Assembly (NCBI RefSeq): GCF_000213785.1
Contig: NC_015557.1
Coordinates: 682,001-746,000, forward strand
Source: Hydrogenobaculum sp. 3684
GTDB taxonomy: Bacteria > Aquificota > Aquificia > Aquificales > Aquificaceae
DNA length: 64,000 nt
Direction: 5' to 3'
Part shown: one piece after another, positions 57,028 to 64,000 of the stretch
Layout: the number at the start of each line of letters is the position of its first letter
Position numbering within the stretch: the first letter of the stretch is position 1
The notes under the pieces: generated by a model
The model's database searches: none
What the model was told of the DNA's origin: nothing
What the model saw: only the letters and a program-made list of their open reading frames with translations
Translations under genes and position numbers: made by a program

Positions 57028-58122
57028 TTAATTATAAACTTTTATTATATTATAAAAAGAGTCTCTTTGCACAGGAATCTTGGAAGCTCCTTTTATAATG
57101 CTTACAAGCTTGTCTATTGTTTTACCGTAAGTTTCTGTAGAACCAGCCGCATGGACTACAAGTTCTTCTTCTAAAGTTCCATCTATGTCGTTTGCGCCAA
57201 AATTTAGAGCTATCTGAGCTAACTTTTCTCCTAAGGTTATCCAATATGCTTTTATATTATCAAAGTTATCTAGAAAAATCCTTGACATCGCTATAGTTTT
57301 AAGATCATCCACAGATGATGTCCTATCACCACCAAGCGCTGTGCCTTTTGGATGATAAGCTAAAGGTATAAACACTTGAAAACCTCCAGTTTTGTCTTGC
57401 AAATCTCTTATTCTTTTCATATGATCTACTCTTTCTTCTATGGTTTCTATATGCCCGTAAAGCATAGTAACGTTTGAGGGAATACCGAGTCTATGGGCAG
57501 TTTCATGGATTTCAAGGTATTCTTCTGCGTTAGCTTTGTTTGGTGCTATTATGTTTCTTACCCTATCGGCAAATATCTCGGCACCACCTCCTGGCAACAA
57601 AGACAAGCCAGCTTCTTTTAATTCAAGAAGCACATCTTCGTAAGTAGATTTTGATATTTTTGCTATATGATCTATTTCAACAGCTGTATAAGCTTTTATA
57701 ACTATATCTGGAAAATGTTCTTTTACAGCTTTTATCATATTCACGTAATCTTCTCTTTCCCAATGCGGTGGCAATCCGCCAACTATGTGTACCTCTGTTA
57801 TGCCGTTTTTGTAAGAGTTTTCTATTTTTCTTAACACCTCGTCTATGCTAAGTTCAAAAGCCCTCTCGTCTGATTTTGAAACACCGAAACTACAAAACTT
57901 ACATTTGTATACACATATGTTTGTAGGGTTTAAATATCTGTTTACTATAAAAAAAGCTCTGTCTTGATTTTTTTCTTTGTTTAATTCGTTTGCTACATAC
58001 CCTAAAGCGCTTAACGGAGCATTTTTATATAAAAAAACAGCCTCTTCTTCTGTCAATCTTTCTTTGTTTAAGGCTTTTTCTAAAAGAAAAGATACTTCTT
58101 TATCCTCTAAAAGCTCAATCAT
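57028..58122 (-). CDS. mqnE: Aminofutalosine synthase (radical SAM)
   Basis: It joins a chorismate-derived enolpyruvyl benzoate to SAM in the futalosine pathway of menaquinone synthesis. It has 364 residues. The radical SAM cluster motif CVYKCKFC (CxxxCxxC) lies near residue 75. HIVGGLPPHW and SLLPGGGAEIFADRVR are typical of MqnE rather than MqnC or CofH. An AGGAGG site precedes the ATG. The other mqn genes are not in the window. Confidence 0.92.
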   Translation of the reverse strand: MIELLEDKEVSFLLEKALNKERLTEEEAVFLYKNAPLSALGYVANELNKEKNQDRAFFIVNRYLNPTNICVYKCKFCSFGVSKSDERAFELSIDEVLRKIENSYKNGITEVHIVGGLPPHWEREDYVNMIKAVKEHFPDIVIKAYTAVEIDHIAKISKSTYEDVLLELKEAGLSLLPGGGAEIFADRVRNIIAPNKANAEEYLEIHETAHRLGIPSNVTMLYGHIETIEERVDHMKRIRDLQDKTGGFQVFIPLAYHPKGTALGGDRTSSVDDLKTIAMSRIFLDNFDNIKAYWITLGEKLAQIALNFGANDIDGTLEEELVVHAAGSTETYGKTIDKLVSIIKGASKIPVQRDSFYNIIKVYN

Positions 58123-58185
58123 TCTAACCTCCTTAAAAGCCGAATAAAGATATATTAATAAAAGTTTGCTAAAATACTATGCTAA

Positions 58186-58962
58186 TCATCTTATTATGGC
58201 AACCCTTGGATTATTTGAATAGTCGTAAATTATATCTACATTCCCGAATAAATCTTTTATGGCCTGCTCTTGATCGTGCCCTATTTCCAGTATCATAGGC
58301 TTTATACCTAAAGATTTAAGCTCCTTGTAGAAAAAAAGACCTTCTTCTTTACCATCTAAAGCTTTTATATCTTCATACTCCAATACGCTTTTTTCAAGAG
58401 TATTTAGAACATTTGTTGGTATATAAGGTGGATTTGCCACTAAAAAATCAACTTTTTCTATTTTTATAGCTTTTGCTACATCAGAACAGACCACCAACAA
58501 CCTATCTTCTACTTTGTGAAGTTTTGCATTTTTTAACGTTAACTCACAGGCTTTTTTGTTTATATCTGTTGCTACCATCTTAAGATGGGGACTATGCTTT
58601 AAAAGTACAATGCTTATCATACCACTTCCTACAAAAGGCTCAAAACCCACTTTGAACTGCCTTGCAAACTTCATAGCCTCTTCTACAACAATTTCCGTTT
58701 CTGGTCTTGGTATCAATACAGGTGGTTCTATTATAAACTCTTCTCCAAAAAACCACCATTTTCCAATGGCGTATTGAAGGGGCATGCCGTTTTGGATTTT
58801 TGATAATATGCTTTTAAAAGCCTCCAAAACATCTTGATTTAGCTCTATCTTATCCTGATTTAAGAATATATAATTTTTATCTAAACCGCTTACGTGTTCA
58901 AGAACAAGAAGGGTATCTCTAAGGCTTAGAGTGCTTTGTTTGATTAGCGCTGATATGTTCAT
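58186..58962 (-). CDS. prmC: Release-factor glutamine methyltransferase
   Basis: It methylates the Gln of the GGQ motif in peptide release factors using SAM. It has 258 residues. The SAM-fold segment is reduced at the usual glycine motif (FEPFVGSGMISIVLL), followed by DINKKACELTLKNA and the substrate motif VANPPYIP. It overlaps secG by 44 bases; an internal start is possible but the N-terminal helices (LRDTLLVLEHVSGL) fit the family. Confidence 0.93.
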   Translation of the reverse strand: MNISALIKQSTLSLRDTLLVLEHVSGLDKNYIFLNQDKIELNQDVLEAFKSILSKIQNGMPLQYAIGKWWFFGEEFIIEPPVLIPRPETEIVVEEAMKFARQFKVGFEPFVGSGMISIVLLKHSPHLKMVATDINKKACELTLKNAKLHKVEDRLLVVCSDVAKAIKIEKVDFLVANPPYIPTNVLNTLEKSVLEYEDIKALDGKEEGLFFYKELKSLGIKPMILEIGHDQEQAIKDLFGNVDIIYDYSNNPRVAIIR

Positions 58963-59221
58963 TTTGCATGATAGAAGAGTTGTTTCTTACATCTGTTAAT
59001 ATTGCTATAGCTATCGCAAGCACCATAAAAATAGCCGTAAACCAATAAGTACCCTTTGTTAGTATCGTATCAACACCACCCACACCAAATATAGATCTTG
59101 CAGTAGCCCCTCCAAAAGCCGCACCTATATCACCTTTTGATTTCTGTAAAAGCACAAGTACTATCAAGAATAAAGCTATTATAATAAAAAGCACCACCAA
59201 TATATAATACAAAAGCCCCAT
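58919..59221 (-). CDS. secG: Protein translocase subunit SecG
   Basis: This small SecYEG subunit has 100 residues and two membrane helices (about 3-22 and 58-77). The conserved LVLLQKSKGDIGAAFGGATARSIFGVGG loop links them. The start is at ATG 59221, with a TAAAAT six bases before and no SD. It overlaps prmC by 44 bases at its 3' end. Confidence 0.94.
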   Translation of the reverse strand: MGLLYYILVVLFIIIALFLIVLVLLQKSKGDIGAAFGGATARSIFGVGGVDTILTKGTYWFTAIFMVLAIAIAILTDVRNNSSIMQNEHISANQTKHSKP

Positions 59222-59227
59222 ACTATT

Positions 59228-59233
59228 ATTTTA
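59228..59233 (-). promoter_or_regulatory. Predicted -10 of secG (leaderless)
   Basis: TAAAAT on the minus strand, six bases before the secG ATG, in the 26-base gap after bioW. No SD. Confidence 0.35.
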
Positions 59234-59247
59234 ACCTAAAATCTAAA

Positions 59248-59976
59248 TCAAAGCCTTACCAAAAATGCCTTATTTCTTAAACAATTTATTACATCTTTTA
59301 GGTTTTCAGCTTTTATAAAATAAGCCCTTCCACCAAAAGGATCTCCAAAATGTTTCATTGGATTTATGCGGTGATAAGTTTTGTTTACAACCACGTAGCC
59401 AGTGGTATAATCAGTATCGTCACTCCAACACACTTCTGCTAAAATACCGCATCTTATATTCTTCGATACAAGGGCAAGAGCGTCTAAAGCTCTGTCTGTT
59501 ATTTTATAGCCAGAAGATAACAGTTTTTGTTTTGCCAAATCTCTATCTTCCCAATCTACTTTTATGGTCCTTATGCCCTTTTCTTTGTTTTCTTCAAGCC
59601 TAATACCAGTATCAATATCTATGATCATGGCACCTCTCATATTTTTACCGAAAGCCGCTCCTTTAGAAATAAGCTCTATCACAACACTTGCTATATCCTT
59701 TTTTATACCTGCGTTTTCAAGAAGCGCTCTAGCAAAAGTCCTTGCCTCTTCAACGCTTTTAAAATCAAAACTTCTTATAGAAGGCGTCTTTATAAATTCA
59801 ACATCTTTTACCTCTTCTGTTTTTATGCTTATAAAATCATAAAACTTCGGCCTTTTGAGAAACTCATTTATAATTTGCGAAACTTTTTCTTTCTTACATA
59901 TCCTTTCTGCTCCAGAAATATGAGCATTTTTAAAGGAGGCTCTCATCCTTATAGATATAAGATCCTGCATTTTCAA
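59248..59976 (-). CDS. bioW: 6-carboxyhexanoate-CoA ligase (pimeloyl-CoA synthetase)
   Basis: It activates pimelate to pimeloyl-CoA at the start of biotin synthesis. It has 242 residues. The family N-terminal pattern SIRMRAS...AHISGAERI is clear, and [16 protein letters not shown] and GGRAYFIKA fit the rest. Biotin is needed by the carboxylase at 20118. No other bio genes are near. It overlaps the stop of the chemoreceptor remnant by 4 bases. Confidence 0.9.
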   Translation of the reverse strand: MKMQDLISIRMRASFKNAHISGAERICKKEKVSQIINEFLKRPKFYDFISIKTEEVKDVEFIKTPSIRSFDFKSVEEARTFARALLENAGIKKDIASVVIELISKGAAFGKNMRGAMIIDIDTGIRLEENKEKGIRTIKVDWEDRDLAKQKLLSSGYKITDRALDALALVSKNIRCGILAEVCWSDDTDYTTGYVVVNKTYHRINPMKHFGDPFGGRAYFIKAENLKDVINCLRNKAFLVRL

Positions 59977-60813
59977 AACTTAAACTTACTCATCTCCTGT
60001 TTTAACTCTTCTGCCACTTTAGCTAGCTGATTAAACGTAGCAGAAAGTTCTTCCGTTGCTGTTGATAATTTATCAGAAAACTCCCTTATGCTAATCATAT
60101 TTTGTGCTAGATAGGCTACTGTGGCATTTTGTTCTTCTGCAGCAGTGGTTACCATTTCTGAGGCTTCTTGTGCCACTTTTGATTTATTTTCAATCTCTTT
60201 ATAATATAAGTAGATATCTCTTATTGCAGAGGTTGTATTTTCTGTCCCTTTTGTAATATTGGTTATCATATCGGATATGTTTTTAGCAAAATTGCCAGTT
60301 TTTTCTGCAAGTTTTTTGACTTCATCAGCCACTACGGCAAATCCTCTACCAGTTTCACCAGCACGAGCGGCTTCTATTGCCGCGTTTAAAGCTAGTAAGT
60401 TTGTTTGTTCGGTTATATACAGGATATTTTCTACAATAACGTTTATCTCTTGCCTAGTTTTTTCCATAAGCTCAAAATCTTTTGTAGTATTTAGGTCTTT
60501 CCCATATTTTTTGTTAATGTTTGCCGCTTCTTCCAAATCTTTATTTACATTTTCTACTGCTTTTTCAAGGGCTGGTCTGACAGCTGTATTTCCTCCAGCC
60601 AAAGATCTACTGTATATTCTTGCAGATTCTAAGTCCATATATAGTTTAAAAAGTGGTTTTGATATTGATATAGCTTTTTTCATTGGACATTTGTTCCATA
60701 TAGCTTAAATTTGTCTCATAGCTGCTATAGATATATAATATACCCAAGATTAAGGTTATCAAACCAAGTCCAAATAGTTTTACTTTCAACGATGTTTTTT
60801 CCGCTAAAAACAT
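59973..60813 (-). pseudogene. Methyl-accepting chemotaxis protein with +1 frameshift
   Basis: Two frames together make one receptor. From ATG 60813 (AGGAGG seven bases upstream) an N-terminal part encodes one membrane helix (FGLGLITLILGILYIY) and runs out of frame. From about 60683 the second frame gives 236 residues with the signalling hairpin [35 protein letters not shown]. The frames meet in AATGAAAAAAGC; removing one A of the A6 run restores a continuous protein ([13 protein letters not shown]). It may be a decayed gene, a sequence error, slippage, or a soluble receptor started at 60683. It has no ligand domain. Confidence 0.75.
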
Positions 60814-60871
60814 AAAACAACCTCCTGTTCCCATACCCTCCTTGCCAAATAATTTTTTTATAAAATAAATG

Positions 60872-61525
60872 TTAAAACGGCTTATTTGGGACCTTTTCCC
60901 AATCTTTTAAAAACTTCTCTATGCCTATATCGGTAAGAGGATGTTTGAATAAAGCTTCTAATACGTTAAAGGGAATAGTGGCTATATCAGCCCCAGCCTT
61001 TGCAGCTTCAAGTACATGTATTGGATGCCTTATACTTGCAGCTATTATCTCGGTTTCATAGCCGTAGTTGTCAAATATTATTCTTATATCTCTAACAATA
61101 TTCAACCCGTCTGTAGATATATCGTCTAATCTTCCTATAAACGGTGATACATAGCTGGCTCCTGCTTTTGCAGCAATAAGAGCTTGCATAGGGCTAAATA
61201 TTAGGGTTACATTCGTTGGTATTCCCTCTTCTTCAAGTATGTTTACAGCTTTCATTCCCTCTTTTGTCATAGGTATCTTTACCACCACGTTGTCGCCAAG
61301 CTCCGCTAAGAACCTGCCCTCTTTCACCATACCTTCTGTATCCAACGATACCGTCTCCAAACTCACTGGACCATCCACTATACTAAGTATATCTTTTACT
61401 ACATCCATGAATGGTCTTCCAGTTTTAGCTGCTAATGTAGGATTTGTAGTAACTCCGTCCAATATTCCCCAATCTATTGCTTGTTTTATCTCGTCTATAT
61501 TTGCCGTGTCTATAAAAAATTGCAT
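60872..61525 (-). CDS. tal: Transaldolase / fructose-6-phosphate aldolase family
   Basis: This class I aldolase of the small transaldolase group has 217 residues. It begins [35 protein letters not shown]. The Schiff-base Lys83 is in [11 protein letters not shown]. Later: [31 protein letters not shown]. The sequence alone does not separate transaldolase from fructose-6-phosphate aldolase. AAAGGAGG precedes the ATG. It is divergent from pyrC. Confidence 0.93.
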   Translation of the reverse strand: MQFFIDTANIDEIKQAIDWGILDGVTTNPTLAAKTGRPFMDVVKDILSIVDGPVSLETVSLDTEGMVKEGRFLAELGDNVVVKIPMTKEGMKAVNILEEEGIPTNVTLIFSPMQALIAAKAGASYVSPFIGRLDDISTDGLNIVRDIRIIFDNYGYETEIIAASIRHPIHVLEAAKAGADIATIPFNVLEALFKHPLTDIGIEKFLKDWEKVPNKPF

Positions 61526-61554
61526 ACACTTTACCTCCTTTTGGTATATAAATT

Positions 61555-61560
61555 ATTATA
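61555..61560 (-). promoter_or_regulatory. Predicted -10 of tal
   Basis: TATAAT on the minus strand with a leader of about 23 bases carrying the SD. It is only 13 bases from the oppositely directed pyrC TATAAT at 61574-61579. Confidence 0.45.
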
Positions 61561-61573
61561 AGCCAAATTTTGA

Positions 61574-61579
61574 TATAAT
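61574..61579 (+). promoter_or_regulatory. Predicted -10 of pyrC (leaderless)
   Basis: TATAAT seven bases before ATG 61587, no SD. It is back to back with the tal promoter. Confidence 0.45.
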
Positions 61580-61586
61580 GTAATAA

Positions 61587-62861
61587 ATGAGTAGATATCT
61601 TCTTATAAAAAGCACAAGACTTATAGAACCAAATTTAAACTTTGACAAAGAAGTTGATATTCTTATAAAAGATGATAAGATAGACAAAATATCAGGACAC
61701 ATTGATGAAAAAGATTGTGACATCATAGATGCCAAAGGACTAATAGCTTGCTCTGGCTTTGTGGATATACACGCCCATTTAAGGGATCCAGGCTTTACTT
61801 ACAAAGAAGATTTAGAAAGTGGCATGAAAGCAGCTACGTTTGGTGGATTTACCACGATTGTTTGTATGCCAAATACAAATCCTCCCATAGACAACGAAAG
61901 TATTATATCTTACATACTCTTAAAAGCCCAAAAAATAGGAATATGCGATGTAAAAGTAAGCGCCTGCGTAACTAAAAATAGATCTGGTAAAGAACTTACA
62001 GATTTCTATAGACTTAAAAAAGCTGGAGCTGTATGTTTTACCGATGATGGATCGCCGGTGCAAGACCAAAAACTCATGCTAAAAGCTCTTGAAATGGTTA
62101 GCTTATTAAATTCTTTTGTGGCAAACCATTGTGAAGATGATGCTTTTGCTGGAAATGGCGCTTTTGACGAGGGAGCTTTCTCAAGCGTTTACGGACTACC
62201 CTTTAGACCCTCTTATGCAGAAGATGTGATGGTGGCAAGAGACTGTATACTTTCTTATGAAACAGGTGGTAAATTGCACATCCAACATCTTTCTTCTTCT
62301 TTAAGCGTTGATATAGTTAAATTTTTCAAAGAAAAAGGTGCAAATATAACCTGTGAAGTAAATCCAAACCATCTTGCTTTAAACAGTTTTGCGGCTTTTA
62401 AGAAAAAAACCATTTTAAAGGTAAATCCACCTATTAGAGATTACAAAACCCAAGAAGCTCTTATAAAAGCCCTACAAGAAGGAATAATAGATTGTATAGC
62501 CACAGATCATGCACCTCACGCTAAAAACGAAAAATTACACCCTATTAAAGGTGCCGCTGGTATGCTGGGCTTTCAAGTAGCCCTACCAATTATGATGAGT
62601 CTTGTAAAAGATGGTGTTATAGATATTAAAAGCTTGATAACACTTATGTCTAAAAACCCTGCTAAGATACTTGGTTTTGATAACACGATAAAAGAAGGAG
62701 CTTTAGCAAATCTAGTTTTATGGCACCCAAGTCACGAATGGCTTTTTGATGAAAGTATAAACCCCTCTAAGTCTTCAAATTCTCCTTTTTTAAATAGTGT
62801 ACTTACTTCAAAGGTGTTTTATACCATATATAAAGGTAAGATGGTGTATAGATATTCTTAG
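61587..62861 (+). CDS. pyrC: Dihydroorotase
   Basis: It closes carbamoyl-aspartate to dihydroorotate in pyrimidine synthesis. Its 424 residues fit the long, type I class that partners aspartate transcarbamoylase in Aquifex. Zinc ligands: DIHAHLRDPG (His62, His64). The catalytic Asp is in CIATDHAPHAKNEK. GFTTIVCMPNTNPPID and AGMLGFQVALP are further family marks. The 3' end overlaps the repressor gene by 4 bases. Confidence 0.95.
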   Translation: MSRYLLIKSTRLIEPNLNFDKEVDILIKDDKIDKISGHIDEKDCDIIDAKGLIACSGFVDIHAHLRDPGFTYKEDLESGMKAATFGGFTTIVCMPNTNPPIDNESIISYILLKAQKIGICDVKVSACVTKNRSGKELTDFYRLKKAGAVCFTDDGSPVQDQKLMLKALEMVSLLNSFVANHCEDDAFAGNGAFDEGAFSSVYGLPFRPSYAEDVMVARDCILSYETGGKLHIQHLSSSLSVDIVKFFKEKGANITCEVNPNHLALNSFAAFKKKTILKVNPPIRDYKTQEALIKALQEGIIDCIATDHAPHAKNEKLHPIKGAAGMLGFQVALPIMMSLVKDGVIDIKSLITLMSKNPAKILGFDNTIKEGALANLVLWHPSHEWLFDESINPSKSSNSPFLNSVLTSKVFYTIYKGKMVYRYS

Positions 62862-63475
62862 GTTAATTTTCTGGAAGGGCTAACAGCTTTTATGGCTTTA
62901 CCTATTATTCTTATATCACTTGCTTTTACGTCTTGACTTTTGTAAGCTTCGTTTTCTGGTAAAAGCCTAAAAAACCCGTCGTTTAATTTATATATCCTTC
63001 TTACCAAAAGCCCACCATCTTTATCTGATATAACATATATTTTACCGTTTATTATGTCTTTAGAAGATGTGTCTATTATGACATATTCTCCGTCTTTTAT
63101 AATCGGTTCCATAGAATCGCCTTTTATTTTTATAGCACTTAGATATCTAGATGGTATTATATCGTTTACGTATATATACTCTTCTGCATAAAGAGGATTG
63201 CCGGCTCCTGCTTTTACATCTACAATGGGTATTGCAAAAACAGTCTCAATATCGCCGTGTTCCTCTTGCTTTTCCAACAAATCTTTTGGACTTATACCAA
63301 GGGCTTTTGATATTGATTCTACAAGCTCTATACCAGGATTTAAGATTTTTCCGGATTCTAATTTGTATAGATACTGTTCAAAAGACACTTCATCTTTTCC
63401 CATCATCTTTGCCAATTCCCTTCTTGAAATACCCTTTGACTCTCTGATGTATTTCAATCTTTGTCCAATATTCAT
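62858..63475 (-). CDS. LexA/CI-like repressor: XRE helix-turn-helix plus S24 peptidase domain
   Basis: This transcription factor has 205 residues. The N-terminal XRE domain is IGQRLKYIRESKGISRRELAKMMGKDEVSFEQYLYKLESG. The linker has Ala-Gly bonds (VKAGAGNP, residues 88-94) where such repressors are cut. The S24 serine is Ser121 in IKGDSMEPIIKDGEYVIID. At the catalytic lysine position, 38 residues on, the protein has Arg159 (GGLLVRRIYKL). It may therefore not cleave itself. The start overlaps the leuS stop by 4 bases. Targets are unknown. Confidence 0.9.
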   Translation of the reverse strand: MNIGQRLKYIRESKGISRRELAKMMGKDEVSFEQYLYKLESGKILNPGIELVESISKALGISPKDLLEKQEEHGDIETVFAIPIVDVKAGAGNPLYAEEYIYVNDIIPSRYLSAIKIKGDSMEPIIKDGEYVIIDTSSKDIINGKIYVISDKDGGLLVRRIYKLNDGFFRLLPENEAYKSQDVKASDIRIIGKAIKAVSPSRKLT

Positions 63476-64000
63476 ATTACTATATTAAGGAGTTTATCTC
63501 TTACAAAAATAACCTTTCTTATCTCTTTACCATCTAAATATTTTTTAATTTTATCATCTTGCAAAGCCGTTTGTAAAGCTAAACTTTCATCAGCTCCAGC
63601 TGGTATAGTTATAGTACTTCTTAATTTACCGTTTATTTGCACTGGGATATCTATCTTTTCTTTTACAAGAGCAGATTCGTCAAGTGCTGGTAGTTTTATC
63701 TCTTCGTCATAACCTATCATCTCAAATAGCTCGCTTGTTATATGAGGAGCCATTGGATATAACATTTTTAAAAGCGTTAAAACGCCTTCTTTTAAAGTGT
63801 ACTTATCTTCATCGGTACTTGGTTTAAAATCCTGTAAATAGTTAAACAACTCCATAGCTGATGCTATCATAGTGTTAAATTGGTATTTCTCCAAATCTTT
63901 TCTGTATCTTTGAATACATTTATTTATTTCATAGTATAAATCCTTGTTTTTTTCTTTAGTATCGTACTCGGCTTTTAAAATAGAGATGTTTGAAGTAACA
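63472..64000 (-). CDS. leuS: Leucyl-tRNA synthetase, C-terminal part (runs off the window)
   Basis: About 175 residues of the C terminus are visible; the frame is open to base 64000, so the TTG at 63894 is not the start. The anticodon-binding domain shows LEKYQFNTMIASAMELFNYLQDF and LKMLYPMAPHITSELFEMIGY; the C-terminal domain has VQINGKLRSTITIPAGADE and KVIFVRDKLLNIVI. All are standard for bacterial LeuRS. In Aquifex the enzyme is split into two subunits; the window cannot show whether this one is. Confidence 0.95.
   Translation of the reverse strand, partial: VTSNISILKAEYDTKEKNKDLYYEINKCIQRYRKDLEKYQFNTMIASAMELFNYLQDFKPSTDEDKYTLKEGVLTLLKMLYPMAPHITSELFEMIGYDEEIKLPALDESALVKEKIDIPVQINGKLRSTITIPAGADESLALQTALQDDKIKKYLDGKEIRKVIFVRDKLLNIVI

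Overview
The window is a gene-dense, AT-rich (roughly one third G+C by eye) bacterial chromosome segment. Gene content points to a thermophilic chemolithoautotroph of the Aquificales, and Hydrogenobaculum is my best guess. Supporting signs are a 475-residue biotin carboxylase of the pyruvate/2-oxoglutarate carboxylase type (reductive TCA cycle), MqnE of the futalosine menaquinone route, BioW, a GH57 glucanotransferase, lipid A and heptose genes for a Gram-negative envelope, two RND pumps, and mostly overlapping genes. The genus is inferred from sequence character only; no search was run.

Layout. 1-9153 (+): the end of the nuo operon (nuoL partial, nuoM, nuoN), then gmk, rpoZ, an M16 peptidase, a beta-CASP metallo-beta-lactamase RNase, an unrecorded 30-codon acidic Cys/His mini-gene, and a PIG-V-like membrane glycosyltransferase. 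9138-16979 (-): a small membrane protein, a Kef-type antiporter, SbcC, a rhodanese, panD and ileS. 17171-34xxx (+): a CgeB-like protein, lpxK, a TonB-like protein, a biotin carboxylase, proC, recN, a two-gene RND pump, prmA, an unusual AMP-ligase/ACP/PlsC fusion, serA, lysC and an hldE-type kinase ending at 35031. 35028-46611: a small Cys-containing orphan (-), a complete CzcCBA-like pump (+), an OprB-like porin and a DHA2 exporter (-), a pterin dehydratase, an ArnT-like transferase, a TraT homologue and tRNA-Gly(CCC) (+). 46613-48591 (-): hisA and hemL. 48741-51289 (+): GH57 and a lipoprotein. 51278-61525 (-): a soluble histidine kinase, hslU, yajC, a geranylgeranyl-reductase-like flavoprotein, HU, glmS, mqnE, prmC, secG, bioW, a frameshifted chemoreceptor and a transaldolase. 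61587-64000: pyrC (+), a LexA/CI-like repressor (-) and the C-terminal part of leuS (-).

Two kinds of translation start recur. Some genes have a strong Shine-Dalgarno (SD) sequence. Many first genes of transcription units instead have a TATAAT-like hexamer only 6-8 bases before the start codon and no SD, which predicts leaderless mRNAs. No gap without a gene exceeds 300 bases; the longest are 42380-42598 and 16980-17170, both described. I saw no CRISPR array, insertion sequence, prophage or rRNA operon.

The best candidates for something undescribed are the SD-driven 30-residue CxH/CxC mini-protein at 7921-8013, the systematic leaderless promoter layout, the GC-rich island at 17021-17100, the TraT homologue without conjugation genes, the three-domain acyl-activation/transfer fusion, and an S24 repressor whose catalytic lysine position holds arginine.
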